Origin: DASTCZ01 sp035308165
GTDB lineage: Bacteria; Acidobacteriota; Terriglobia; Acidiferrales; UBA7541
NCBI GenBank assembly: GCA_035308165.1
Contig: DATGHC010000086.1
Span: 1 to 64,000 of the forward strand
Length of the DNA stretch: 64,000 nucleotides
Reading direction: 5' to 3'
Of this stretch, positions 43,162 to 51,324 are shown in pieces. Each line of letters starts with the position of its first letter. The stretch's first letter is position 1. Made by a program: the position numbers and the translations under genes. The notes below the pieces were generated by a model. It did no database searches. It saw only the letters and a program-made list of their open reading frames with translations, and was not told where the DNA came from.

Positions 43162-45243
43162 TTGCGAAATCATTTGGATAACCTTGCGCAAAAACTGTCT
43201 CTTGCGGCATTGGTGTTGTTTCTTTTGCCCGGCGCGGCGTTCGCCCAGCAGCAGCGCTCCGACCGGCTCACGCCCTACGACATTTTCCGTTTGCAGTATT
43301 CCGTCGATCCGCAGATTTCGCCCGACGGCAGGCGTATCGTGTACGTTCGCCAGTCGGCCAACGTAATGGACGACACGCGCGAATCGAATCTGTGGATCGT
43401 GAATTTCGATGGCAGCGACGACCGCGCCCTCACCAGCGGCCATGACAACGACACCTCGCCACGTTGGTCGCCCGACGGAACCCGCATCGCCTATCTTTCC
43501 GGCGCCGACGGGCACACTCAAATCTATGTTCGCTGGATGGACACCGGCCAAACGGCGCGGCTGACGAACATGGAGACCGGCCCGGCGGATATTTCCTGGT
43601 CGCCGGATGGAAAGCAGATCGGGTTCAACGCACGTGTGCACACTGCCGGCCCGCGTCTGACGGACCCACCACATGTTCCCACGGGCGCCAAGTGGGCCGA
43701 TCCTCCGCGGATGTTCGACTCGTTGGTCTACCGTTTCAATGGGATGGGATATCTGCCGCCCGGCACGACGCAAATATTCCTCGTTGCCGCTGACGGCGGC
43801 GCGCCCCGGCAAGTTTCGCGTGGCGACGTTTCCTACGGCAGCGCCACCGGGGGCGGGCCCAGTCTGGTCTGGTCGACCGACGGCAAATCGCTGATTTTTT
43901 CCGCCAACCTTCATCCCGATGTGGATTTCAATCCCTCGGACACAGAAGTTTATGAAATGTCCGTGGCCGATGGCGGCGTAAGGCAACTCACGCAGCGAAT
44001 GGGACCGGACAATGGGCCGGCGCTGTCTCCGGACGGAAAGCTCATCGCCTACACCGGTTATGACGACAAGTTTCAAGGGCATCAGACCACGCACATGTAC
44101 CTGATGAATCGTGACGGCAGCGATTCGCATATGCTGAGCCTGAAGCTCGATCGCGACGTGAATTCTCTGCGATGGGCCGGCGACGGCAGCGGAATCTATT
44201 TTCTTTACGACGATCAAGGCGACACCAAGCTTGCCTTTGCCACGCTCGATGGCGGAATGCATAACATTACGCAGCATGTCGGCAATACCGCCAATGCGGG
44301 CGGCGGTGGCGCGTCCTTTTCGTTTGGCCCGCGCGGGGAATATGCCTCGACGACGTCGTTGCCCGATAACCCCGGCGGAATCACCGCGGGCGTTGCGGGG
44401 CGCGGCGATCCTCGCCTCATTGTAGAACCCAACCACGAGCTGATTGCGCAGAAACCTCTCGGAAAGGTTGAGGAGATCTGGTGGGATTCCTCGGCCAAGG
44501 ACAAGCGCAAGATCGAAGGCTGGATCATCAAGCCGCCGGATTTCAATCCCTCAAAGAAGTATCCATTCATCCTGGAAATTCACGGCGGGCCGTATGGGAA
44601 TTATGGCGACCGGTTCGACGTGGAAAAGCAACTGTACGCCGCGATGGGATACGTGGTGTTGTACTCCAATCCGCGCGGCAGCACCAGTTACGGCGAGGAA
44701 TTCTCCAACCTGATTCATCACGCCTATCCCGGTGACGATTTCTACGATTTGAATTCCGGCGTGGACGCGGTAATTGCCAAGGGCTATGTGGACACGGACA
44801 ATTTATTTGTGACCGGCGGCTCGGGCGGCGGCGTGCTCACCTGCTGGATGGTCGACAATACACAGCGGTTCCGCGCTGCCGCCAGCAACTATCCGGTCAT
44901 TAACTGGACCAGCTGGACGCTGACCGCTGATATTCCCATCATCGGCTCGCGGTATTGGTTCCCGTCCGCGCCCTGGGTGGTCCCCGATCAATATGATCAG
45001 CGCTCGGTTCTAATGCACATCAAGAATGTAACCACGCCGACGATGATCATGGTCGGCGAGGAAGATTTCCGCACGCCGGCCTCCGAGTCGGAACAGTATT
45101 ACGAAGCTCTGAAACTCTTGAAAGTTGACACCCTGTTGGTGCGTTTTCCGGGTGAGCCGCACGGGTTGAGCCGCAAGCCCAGCCACCAGATGACCAAAGT
45201 AATGTATGTGGCGGCCTGGTTTGAAAAGCACAAGAAGAAATAG
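43162..45243 (+). CDS. Exported S9-family prolyl oligopeptidase-type peptidase
   Basis: The frame has an ATG at 43108, but GGAGG at 43151-43155 lies six bases before a TTG at 43162. That TTG begins a normal signal peptide (LSLAALVLFLLPGAAFAQQ), so I take it as the start; 693 aa. The N-terminal half is a beta-propeller of TolB/WD-like repeats (SPDGRRIVYVRQ, RWSPDGTRIAYLSG, SWSPDGKQIGF). The C-terminal hydrolase has the nucleophile Ser in GGSGGG, the Asp in GEEDFRTP and the His in EPHGLSRKP. It is a DPP4/acylaminoacyl-peptidase-like enzyme, probably degrading peptides outside the cytoplasm. Confidence 0.9.
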   Translation: MRNHLDNLAQKLSLAALVLFLLPGAAFAQQQRSDRLTPYDIFRLQYSVDPQISPDGRRIVYVRQSANVMDDTRESNLWIVNFDGSDDRALTSGHDNDTSPRWSPDGTRIAYLSGADGHTQIYVRWMDTGQTARLTNMETGPADISWSPDGKQIGFNARVHTAGPRLTDPPHVPTGAKWADPPRMFDSLVYRFNGMGYLPPGTTQIFLVAADGGAPRQVSRGDVSYGSATGGGPSLVWSTDGKSLIFSANLHPDVDFNPSDTEVYEMSVADGGVRQLTQRMGPDNGPALSPDGKLIAYTGYDDKFQGHQTTHMYLMNRDGSDSHMLSLKLDRDVNSLRWAGDGSGIYFLYDDQGDTKLAFATLDGGMHNITQHVGNTANAGGGGASFSFGPRGEYASTTSLPDNPGGITAGVAGRGDPRLIVEPNHELIAQKPLGKVEEIWWDSSAKDKRKIEGWIIKPPDFNPSKKYPFILEIHGGPYGNYGDRFDVEKQLYAAMGYVVLYSNPRGSTSYGEEFSNLIHHAYPGDDFYDLNSGVDAVIAKGYVDTDNLFVTGGSGGGVLTCWMVDNTQRFRAAASNYPVINWTSWTLTADIPIIGSRYWFPSAPWVVPDQYDQRSVLMHIKNVTTPTMIMVGEEDFRTPASESEQYYEALKLLKVDTLLVRFPGEPHGLSRKPSHQMTKVMYVAAWFEKHKKK

Positions 45244-45249
45244 AATCAG

Positions 45250-46032
45250 TTAGAAGAAAATGAATCGCTTGCGTTTGCGGAATTTGGGTGCTGCGCTTTT
45301 ATCCACCGGCGGTTCAGGTTGATAAGGAAGAGACCGCCCTTCCAGCGCCGCCATTGGATTTTCCACGAACAGCGCTCTTGCGCGCGGCTCTCCGTACCGC
45401 CTCGCCACCAGGTCATGCGCCTCCCGCAATTTCAGCGGGCGCCCCGTCACGCTATGCGCATCACTGGCCACGAAATGGATTCGCTCGTCATCCATCCAGT
45501 TGATCAACAGCTTTGAAGTGTCCTTGCCGAACCGCCCCAATAAGGATTGCGCGGTCACCTGCACGTAACAGCCCTGACGCAGCCAACGCCAAAGTTTTTC
45601 CGGCTGGTGCCGAATCAGTCCGTTGCGTTCGGGATGCGTGATGATCACACTGAGGCCAAGAAGTTGCAGCGTGTGAAGTGTGTCGTCAATGTTGGGCGGA
45701 ATGGCGAAATCCGCGAATTCCACCAGAAGATAACTTTTCTGATTCAGCGTGTACTTGGCCGTGTTGGCTTGGATGTCCTGCAGGTTTTCGTAGCTCAGGT
45801 GAAAGTCGCAGCCGGTAAATATCTGCAGCCGATCTTGCAAGCGCGCTTGCAGCTCTTCCCGTCGCTCGCGGATCAATTCCGGCCGAAACGTATATTCAGA
45901 ATTTGCGTGCGGGGTGGCGATGACATGGGTAATGCCGTCGGCGATGGCCACTTCGGCCATTCGCACGGAATCCTCAAGAGTTTTCGCGCCGTCATCGAGG
46001 CCGTACAGGACGTGGCAGTGAATATCAACCAT
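45250..46032 (-). CDS. PHP-type CpsB/CapC-like tyrosine phosphatase
   Basis: 260 aa from the ATG at 46032 (MVDIHCHVLYGLDDGAK); the frame extends 16 codons upstream, but the PHP fold begins exactly here. The metal-binding motifs of the family are complete: DIHCH, ATPHAN, THPERN and SDAHS. Relatives such as CpsB and YwqE dephosphorylate bacterial tyrosine kinases that control capsule/exopolysaccharide chain length. No kinase or polysaccharide gene lies in the window, so the target is unknown. The C-terminus is basic (KFRKRKRF). Confidence 0.88.
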   Translation of the reverse strand: MVDIHCHVLYGLDDGAKTLEDSVRMAEVAIADGITHVIATPHANSEYTFRPELIRERREELQARLQDRLQIFTGCDFHLSYENLQDIQANTAKYTLNQKSYLLVEFADFAIPPNIDDTLHTLQLLGLSVIITHPERNGLIRHQPEKLWRWLRQGCYVQVTAQSLLGRFGKDTSKLLINWMDDERIHFVASDAHSVTGRPLKLREAHDLVARRYGEPRARALFVENPMAALEGRSLPYQPEPPVDKSAAPKFRKRKRFIFF

Positions 46033-46284
46033 TGAGTACAAACGATATAAGAACAATCCGCGCGGGGCAACGCCCGACATTCCAAATATGGATCAGTGAC
46101 CATGTCCGCATGACTCCTAGGCAATTCGTTTTGTTCATCGGGACAGTCACCTGTCATCTGGCCAGTTGCAATACCTGTCCACTAATTGGACTCCTGACCA
46201 GCTTATTTCCTCAGAACCAATGTCTATCCTCCTCCCACGGGCCGCGATCCTAAGGCGGCTGTGTGCTTGCCCAGGAGGAAGAAC

Positions 46285-48369
46285 ATGCGAGTTTTGCTTC
46301 GCAGCGCTTTGATAGCCAGTTTCATATTGATACTAAACGGCTTACCGCTAAGTGCTCAGGATTGGCAGGAGATGGGACCCTCTGGCGGCGACGTCCGCAC
46401 CATGGGCACCGACTCGCGCGATCCCGACGCTTTTTACATCGGCACCGTGGACGGACACATTTTCGCCTCCAAGGACGCCGGCGCCCACTGGAAGTTGATT
46501 GGGCGCGTTGGCGACCGTGCCGACACGGTAGTCATGGCTATCATTGTGGACCGCCGCGAATCGCGACGGCTGTTTGCCGCAACTCGCACATTGGGTGAAG
46601 GTGGAGGCGGAGTTTTCCGCAGCGACGACGGCGGCGCAACCTGGAAATCTGCGGGGCTTGCCGGCCAGACCGTGCGCGCACTGGTGCAGGCGGAATCCGA
46701 TCCAACGCTCTTCTTTGCCGGAACGCTGGATGGCGTTTATCGTTCACACGGTGACGTTGGACTGTGGGAGCGCATCTCTCCGGCAAATCATGCCGACCTG
46801 CGGAATTTCGACTCACTCGCTCCCGACCCCCGCGATCCCAACGTTCTGTATGCGGGAACCTATCACTTGCCCTGGAAAACCACGGATGGCGGGCAGCACT
46901 GGCAATCCGTTCCCACCGGCATGGTGGATGATTCCGACGTGATGAGCATCACCTTCGATCCCGCAAATCCGGATCGCGTTTATTCCAGCGCCTGCTCGGG
47001 CATCTACCACAGCGATAACGGCGGGGCGCACTGGTCAAAATACGGCGGGATACCCTTCTTATCGCGGCGCACGCAAATCATTCGCCAGGATCCCGCCAAT
47101 CCCGCGACTGTCTATGCAGGAACTACGGACGGCCTCTGGAAGACCACCAACTCCGGAGCGACCTGGTCGCGTGTGACCGCGCCGAATTGGACCATCAGCG
47201 GGTTGATCCTCGATTCGCGCCGGCCGGGACGCATCGTTTTGGGCGTCGAAGGCCAGGGCGTTTACATCAGCCACGATTCCGGCTCGACATTTACCGCGAC
47301 CAATGAAGGATTCACCCATCGCCAAGTGCGCGAGCTGGTGATTGATCCCAAACAGCCCGCGCGGATGTTGTTGGTGCTGACCAACTCCGTTGATCCGATT
47401 TTTGCTAGCTCGGATGGCGGGCGCACTTGGACGGCGCTTGGGCATGGAACCAGCGCGCAAACTCTGCGCCACGTATTCGCGGCGCCTGATGGCTGGTGGG
47501 CCACTCCGCAATCCGGCGGCCTGCAGCACTTTGACGCGGCCCGCGGAAGCTGGGTGCAAACCGGAACCGTGGTGACCAAGGTCGCCGCTCCTGTCGCCCG
47601 CAGCACCAAGGCCAAGCCGGGCGCGAAGTCTTCGTCCGCCAAGGCCACTCCAGCTACTGCAAATTCAACTGCCTCGGCCAAAGTGGCGACCAGCTCCCAT
47701 CCGCTTCGCAGCCAGGTATATGACCTGGCCTTTAGCGGCAACCTCTGGCTCGCGGGCACTTCAGAAGGGCTGCTTGCCTCTCGAGACCACGGAACAACTT
47801 GGTCGGAGCTCGGTTCCGGCTCGGCAACTTCCGCTGCTTCTCGCGCTTCTGGGAAGGAAGCTATCCACGAAGTTCGCATCTCCGCGGACGGAACCTCGAT
47901 GTGGGTGCTGTCCGATACGCGGCTGGCCATCTCTCGCGACGGTGGCGTTAATTGGGCCACTGCAGACGCCACACTCCGTCCCCGGGAGACCGCCCGGCTG
48001 GTGATGGTGGGCGAATCCACGGTGATCGCGCTGTATAACAGCGGCGGCACGATCTCTCGCGACTCCGGACTAACCTGGCGCCCGTTGAACCTGCCCGACG
48101 CACAAGTGGAGGATTTGGCTGTTGAGGGAGACGAGTGGATCTTGTCCACGCGCCAACATGGTCTGTTCGTTTCCGCCGATCAGGCCAAGACCTGGAGGCA
48201 TCTCAGCGGGCAACTGGGCGAAGGCAGCTTCACCTCGCTGGCCGCGGAAACTTCTCCCCGGCTGGTGCTGGCGGCATCGCCCACCGATGGATTATTCGCA
48301 GTGCGAGCACCCATCGGCGCGAGTTCCGCTTCGACGAAACCTGGTCTGGAGAGAGAGCAGCAAAAGTAA
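46285..48369 (+). CDS. Exported Asp-box (BNR/sortilin-like) beta-propeller protein
   Basis: 694 aa; start fixed by AGGAGGAAG before the ATG at 46285 and by a signal peptide (RSALIASFILILNGLPLSAQ). About eleven Asp-box repeats of S/T-x-D-x-G-x-x-W type run through the protein (SDDGGATWK, TTDGGQHWQ, SDNGGAHWS, SSDGGRTWT, SRDHGTTWS, SRDGGVNWA and others), indicating a propeller. A low-complexity Ala/Ser/Lys linker (about residues 430-470) divides two propeller parts. No glycosidase catalytic residues can be assigned. It is likely a periplasmic or surface binding protein of VPS10/sialidase-like architecture. Confidence 0.85.
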   Translation: MRVLLRSALIASFILILNGLPLSAQDWQEMGPSGGDVRTMGTDSRDPDAFYIGTVDGHIFASKDAGAHWKLIGRVGDRADTVVMAIIVDRRESRRLFAATRTLGEGGGGVFRSDDGGATWKSAGLAGQTVRALVQAESDPTLFFAGTLDGVYRSHGDVGLWERISPANHADLRNFDSLAPDPRDPNVLYAGTYHLPWKTTDGGQHWQSVPTGMVDDSDVMSITFDPANPDRVYSSACSGIYHSDNGGAHWSKYGGIPFLSRRTQIIRQDPANPATVYAGTTDGLWKTTNSGATWSRVTAPNWTISGLILDSRRPGRIVLGVEGQGVYISHDSGSTFTATNEGFTHRQVRELVIDPKQPARMLLVLTNSVDPIFASSDGGRTWTALGHGTSAQTLRHVFAAPDGWWATPQSGGLQHFDAARGSWVQTGTVVTKVAAPVARSTKAKPGAKSSSAKATPATANSTASAKVATSSHPLRSQVYDLAFSGNLWLAGTSEGLLASRDHGTTWSELGSGSATSAASRASGKEAIHEVRISADGTSMWVLSDTRLAISRDGGVNWATADATLRPRETARLVMVGESTVIALYNSGGTISRDSGLTWRPLNLPDAQVEDLAVEGDEWILSTRQHGLFVSADQAKTWRHLSGQLGEGSFTSLAAETSPRLVLAASPTDGLFAVRAPIGASSASTKPGLEREQQK

Positions 48370-48394
48370 TCGTAATTATCTGACTGAATCTTAG

Positions 48395-48456
48395 GGGCGC
48401 TGCTTGCTGTGCCGGTTTCCTTTGAACAACGAACCGGGGCACAGCAAGCAGCGCCC
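48395..48456. terminator. Strong bidirectional terminator between convergent genes
   Basis: Perfect 19-bp stem (48395-48413 with 48438-48456), extendable inward with a 2-base bulge. TTTT follows on the plus strand and an A-run-poor but AT-rich flank lies on the other side. It sits between the Asp-box gene and the CPBP protease gene and suits termination from the left; from the right it is less ideal. Confidence 0.85.
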
Positions 48457-48467
48457 TTTTGGCTTTT

Positions 48468-49925
48468 TCACGAAGGACTTCCCAGTTCGCTCCCCGCGGA
48501 TAGTTGAGGTTCCTCAGTCAAAATAGGCGGCGGCCAATACTTGAATAAAACGTATCCGAGCAGCCCGTAACAAACTATTACGATCGCCATTGGTATATGA
48601 GGATCCAGAAATAGCCCAGAATTAACACCTGAGAAAACCAAAGCATTATGCAATCCATGGCCAAGAATAGCCGGCCAGATGGATCCGGAACGTAGAGTCA
48701 GCCAGCCCAAAACGTAGCTCATGGAAATGCAAAGGCCCAGGCGGAAGGCAAGAATTTGCAAAACGTCATAGTCCTGCATCGCCCGCTGGAAGTCTCCTAG
48801 AAAATGGTATCCACTCCATGACAGGCCGATCAGCAGGATCCCGCGTGAAACTCCGTACTGGCGGATAAACCGGGGCTGCAGGTAGCCACGCCAAATAATT
48901 TCCTCGAACCCGGCGCTCAATATATTCCAGAGATAAAAAGGATCTGGAAACTGAAAGTACGTAGTGAAATATGGAGACATCAAACTGCCTAATTCGTGAA
49001 TCCGCCATTGAATTCGGTCCCGCGTGTATGCAACCAGATTTGGGATCCAATTAACTGCGACCGGAATCGTGGCTCCAATAATTCCGAATTTGAGCTTTGG
49101 CGGACTTATGAATTGTTTGAAATCTTTCCAACGGTCTTCTCCATCTGACCAAGCCGCCACGCCTGCGACAAGCGCTACGGCAAATGCTCCACTGACGATT
49201 GAAAGTTCGTTGACGAAACGGCCATTCACAAATCTCTGCAGGCCGAGGCTCACCACAAGATAGAAAATGTATCTGGTGATATTTACGAGTGACATTCCAG
49301 GGATTGATATCCAGATGAAGATCTCAATCCTATTCCACGCGGAGTCCAAATCACGCACCGTTGTTTGCACCGATGGCAGCGACAGAGGAAGTGATGCCAA
49401 ACCCAAGGACTGGCGTGAAAGGAAGACAAGTATCAACACCATCCCGAGGACGCTCATGTGCAGCGCCGGACCTAAATTCCAAAGAGTGTGGAGGAACCAG
49501 GAACTGTTGTGACTGGTTTTATTCAAAACAGAACTAAATCGCGGCTCTAGTTGTGAGACCAGGTCAAGGAACCACCAGCATATCAACACGATCCCCGAGA
49601 TTGCGGGAAAGCAAACGAAGCCGAGAATTCTTCGGATTTGATTTTTCCCAGGCCAGAAGCAGACGAATACGCCTGCGCCTCCAGCGAAAACAATCGGGAT
49701 TCGCGCAACCATCGAATAAAATATCCAGGGCTGAAAATTATCTGTGTCTAGGGCCTGAGTCGAAATCAACGACCCGGCTCCGTGTTCGACGTGCACCGGG
49801 AAGCAGCGCAATTGCATGCAAATGAGAAGAAGCAAAGATCCGACAAGAAACAGAAGTTGGGCCGGGTCCCTGGGGATGATGGACCGCAAAATAGAAAGTA
49901 ATCGCTTCACCTGCAGACTCTCCAA
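48468..49925 (-). CDS. CPBP-family intramembrane metalloprotease
   Basis: 485 aa polytopic protein. Around eight to ten hydrophobic segments surround the CPBP (CAAX protease/bacteriocin-processing) motifs: EEIIWRG (Glu341, Glu342, Arg346), then the His in SGYHFLGD and GHGLHNALVF with the further metal-site His and Asn. Family roles include maturation of small peptides and self-immunity; nothing nearby identifies a substrate. The N-terminal about 250 residues add extra TM helices not found in minimal members. Confidence 0.88.
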   Translation of the reverse strand: MESLQVKRLLSILRSIIPRDPAQLLFLVGSLLLLICMQLRCFPVHVEHGAGSLISTQALDTDNFQPWIFYSMVARIPIVFAGGAGVFVCFWPGKNQIRRILGFVCFPAISGIVLICWWFLDLVSQLEPRFSSVLNKTSHNSSWFLHTLWNLGPALHMSVLGMVLILVFLSRQSLGLASLPLSLPSVQTTVRDLDSAWNRIEIFIWISIPGMSLVNITRYIFYLVVSLGLQRFVNGRFVNELSIVSGAFAVALVAGVAAWSDGEDRWKDFKQFISPPKLKFGIIGATIPVAVNWIPNLVAYTRDRIQWRIHELGSLMSPYFTTYFQFPDPFYLWNILSAGFEEIIWRGYLQPRFIRQYGVSRGILLIGLSWSGYHFLGDFQRAMQDYDVLQILAFRLGLCISMSYVLGWLTLRSGSIWPAILGHGLHNALVFSGVNSGLFLDPHIPMAIVIVCYGLLGYVLFKYWPPPILTEEPQLSAGSELGSPS

Positions 49926-50024
49926 CTCGGGTGGATGATGCGCTATGTAATTACCGTAAGCTCACTTAAATCACAAGAGGAAGCGAAACGAAGATTTCGA
50001 TTAAGTGGGGGTTCACCAATGGAC

Positions 50025-50411
50025 TCACCGAATGAGCCAAGCGGAAGTAATCTGCCAAATCCCCAGCACGAACAGAAAAATTGCAAACACTCTCCGCATC
50101 CGCCGCGGAGAAAGCGCTTGCGCCAGCCGGCTGCCCGCCAATCCACCCAGAAAAACTCCCGGCATGATCAGCAGGCCCACTTTCCAGCTTACCTGCCCTG
50201 CGTGCGCATAATTGAGGAACGCCAGAATGCCAACCGGCGGCACTAGCGCGACGAGGCTCGTGCCTTGCGCCAGATGTTGCTCAAATCCAAAAAGCAACAC
50301 CAGCAGCGGCACCAAAAGCACGCCGCCGCCGACCCCGAATAATCCCGCGGCAACGCCCACTCCACAAGCCACCACCAAGATCAGAGACAACTTGACGCGG
50401 CGATCAAGCAC
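50025..50411 (-). CDS. Half-size TSUP (TauE/SafE) permease, second subunit
   Basis: 128 aa, GTG start, four predicted TM helices. It shows the TSUP repeat motif VAAGLFGVGGGVLLVPLL followed by QHLAQGTSL, and GVFLGGLAGS. Typical TauE/SafE exporters are about 250 aa with two such repeats; this is one repeat. The start overlaps the end of the neighbouring half by eight bases (GTGCTTGA), so the halves are translated together and probably pair. Sulfite or other organosulfonate/acid export is the family role; the substrate is unknown. Confidence 0.87.
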   Translation of the reverse strand: MLDRRVKLSLILVVACGVGVAAGLFGVGGGVLLVPLLVLLFGFEQHLAQGTSLVALVPPVGILAFLNYAHAGQVSWKVGLLIMPGVFLGGLAGSRLAQALSPRRMRRVFAIFLFVLGIWQITSAWLIR

Positions 50412-50796
50412 CGGATTCTTTCTCCCCGGGCTCCGGCCGCGATTTGAACCACAACAGAGTTGCCGCCACCAGTATGAAAATTCCGAATGCGCCTTGCAAA
50501 TCGCGCGAATTCATCTGTATTGCGATTTTGCTGCCGAAATATCCGCCGAGTAGAAAACCCAGCGCGCACATGACCCCCGCCCACAAATCCACATGCTTCT
50601 TGCGCCAATAAATCAGCAGTGCTCCCAACCCCAACGGAGGCAATTGCAGGAACAGCGAGGTGCCCTGCGCCATGTGCTGGTCCATGGCCAGCAAATAAAC
50701 CATCGCGGGGACCAGGACCACGCCGCCCCCAATGCCCATCAACCCGACGAGCACGCCGACCGCCAGCCCCATCAGCACCACACCCGCGTACCACAT
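50404..50796 (-). CDS. Half-size TSUP (TauE/SafE) permease, first subunit
   Basis: 130 aa, first gene of the pair. Four predicted TM helices with VLVGLMGIGGGVVLVPAM, QHMAQGTSLFLQ and LGGYFGSKIAIQMNS, matching the TSUP repeat. It ends in a charged tail (FKSRPEPGEKESGA) with its own stop rather than running on, so this is not an obvious recent frameshift of a single long gene. Divergent from the PadR gene across about 165 bases. Confidence 0.87.
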   Translation of the reverse strand: MWYAGVVLMGLAVGVLVGLMGIGGGVVLVPAMVYLLAMDQHMAQGTSLFLQLPPLGLGALLIYWRKKHVDLWAGVMCALGFLLGGYFGSKIAIQMNSRDLQGAFGIFILVAATLLWFKSRPEPGEKESGA

Positions 50797-50906
50797 TCGT
50801 GCCGCACCCCGGTTCGCAATCTTGCTTCACTTTTCCCGCCCGGGCAACCGGAATAGCGGCTAACCATTGCTCAAATTCCCAGTCCAATGGTCAGGATGCC
50901 TTCTCC

Positions 50907-50935
50907 TTGACATTCTACAGGTGAAACAATTAGCC
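50907..50935 (+). promoter_or_regulatory. Candidate promoter of the PadR-ADOP operon
   Basis: A consensus TTGACA at 50907-50912 is followed by TTCTACAGGTGAAACAA, then a weak -10 (TTAGCC) at 17-base spacing. TCTACAGGTG-type sequences often occur ahead of acidobacterial padR genes as I understand the family, so a PadR half-site may overlap the promoter. The -10 match is poor. Confidence 0.35.
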
Positions 50936-50960
50936 TTGTCGAACGTCTAGGAGAGTAGAG

Positions 50961-51299
50961 ATGACCACCAACCCCATCAAGTCCGACCTGTTGCAGGGCA
51001 CGCTCGACTTGTTGATCCTGAAAACCCTGGCGGCGGGGCCCATGCACGGCTACGGCGTCTCGCTGCGCATCCAGGAGATATCGAGCGACGCCTTACAGGT
51101 GCGCCAGGGCTCGCTGTATCCGGCGCTGCACCGTCTGGAACGGCGCGGATGGATCATGTCCGAGTGGGGCGACTCAGAAAATAACCGCAAGGCGAAATTT
51201 TACCGCCTCACGCGGGCAGGCAAGCGGCAGCTCGGAATAGAAGAATCAAACTGGGAGCGACTCAAAGCGGCCATCGGACAGGTGTTGAGTGCGGTTTAA
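50961..51299 (+). CDS. PadR-family transcriptional regulator
   Basis: 112 aa winged-helix repressor. It has the PadR signature: LLQGTLDLLILKTLAAGPMHGYG, QVRQGSLYPALHRLERRGWI and a wing with AKFYRLTRAGKRQL, then a short C-terminal dimerisation helix. It is first in a run with four ADOP permeases, the usual companion of these permeases in Acidobacteriota, and presumably controls them in response to a small molecule. Confidence 0.93.
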   Translation: MTTNPIKSDLLQGTLDLLILKTLAAGPMHGYGVSLRIQEISSDALQVRQGSLYPALHRLERRGWIMSEWGDSENNRKAKFYRLTRAGKRQLGIEESNWERLKAAIGQVLSAV

Positions 51300-51324
51300 C
51301 CCGGAACACGACGGAGCGACGCGC

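Noticed and set aside
43090..44436. 448-codon minus-strand frame opposite the S9 peptidase
   Set aside because: Same reason; the plus strand encodes an intact peptidase propeller.
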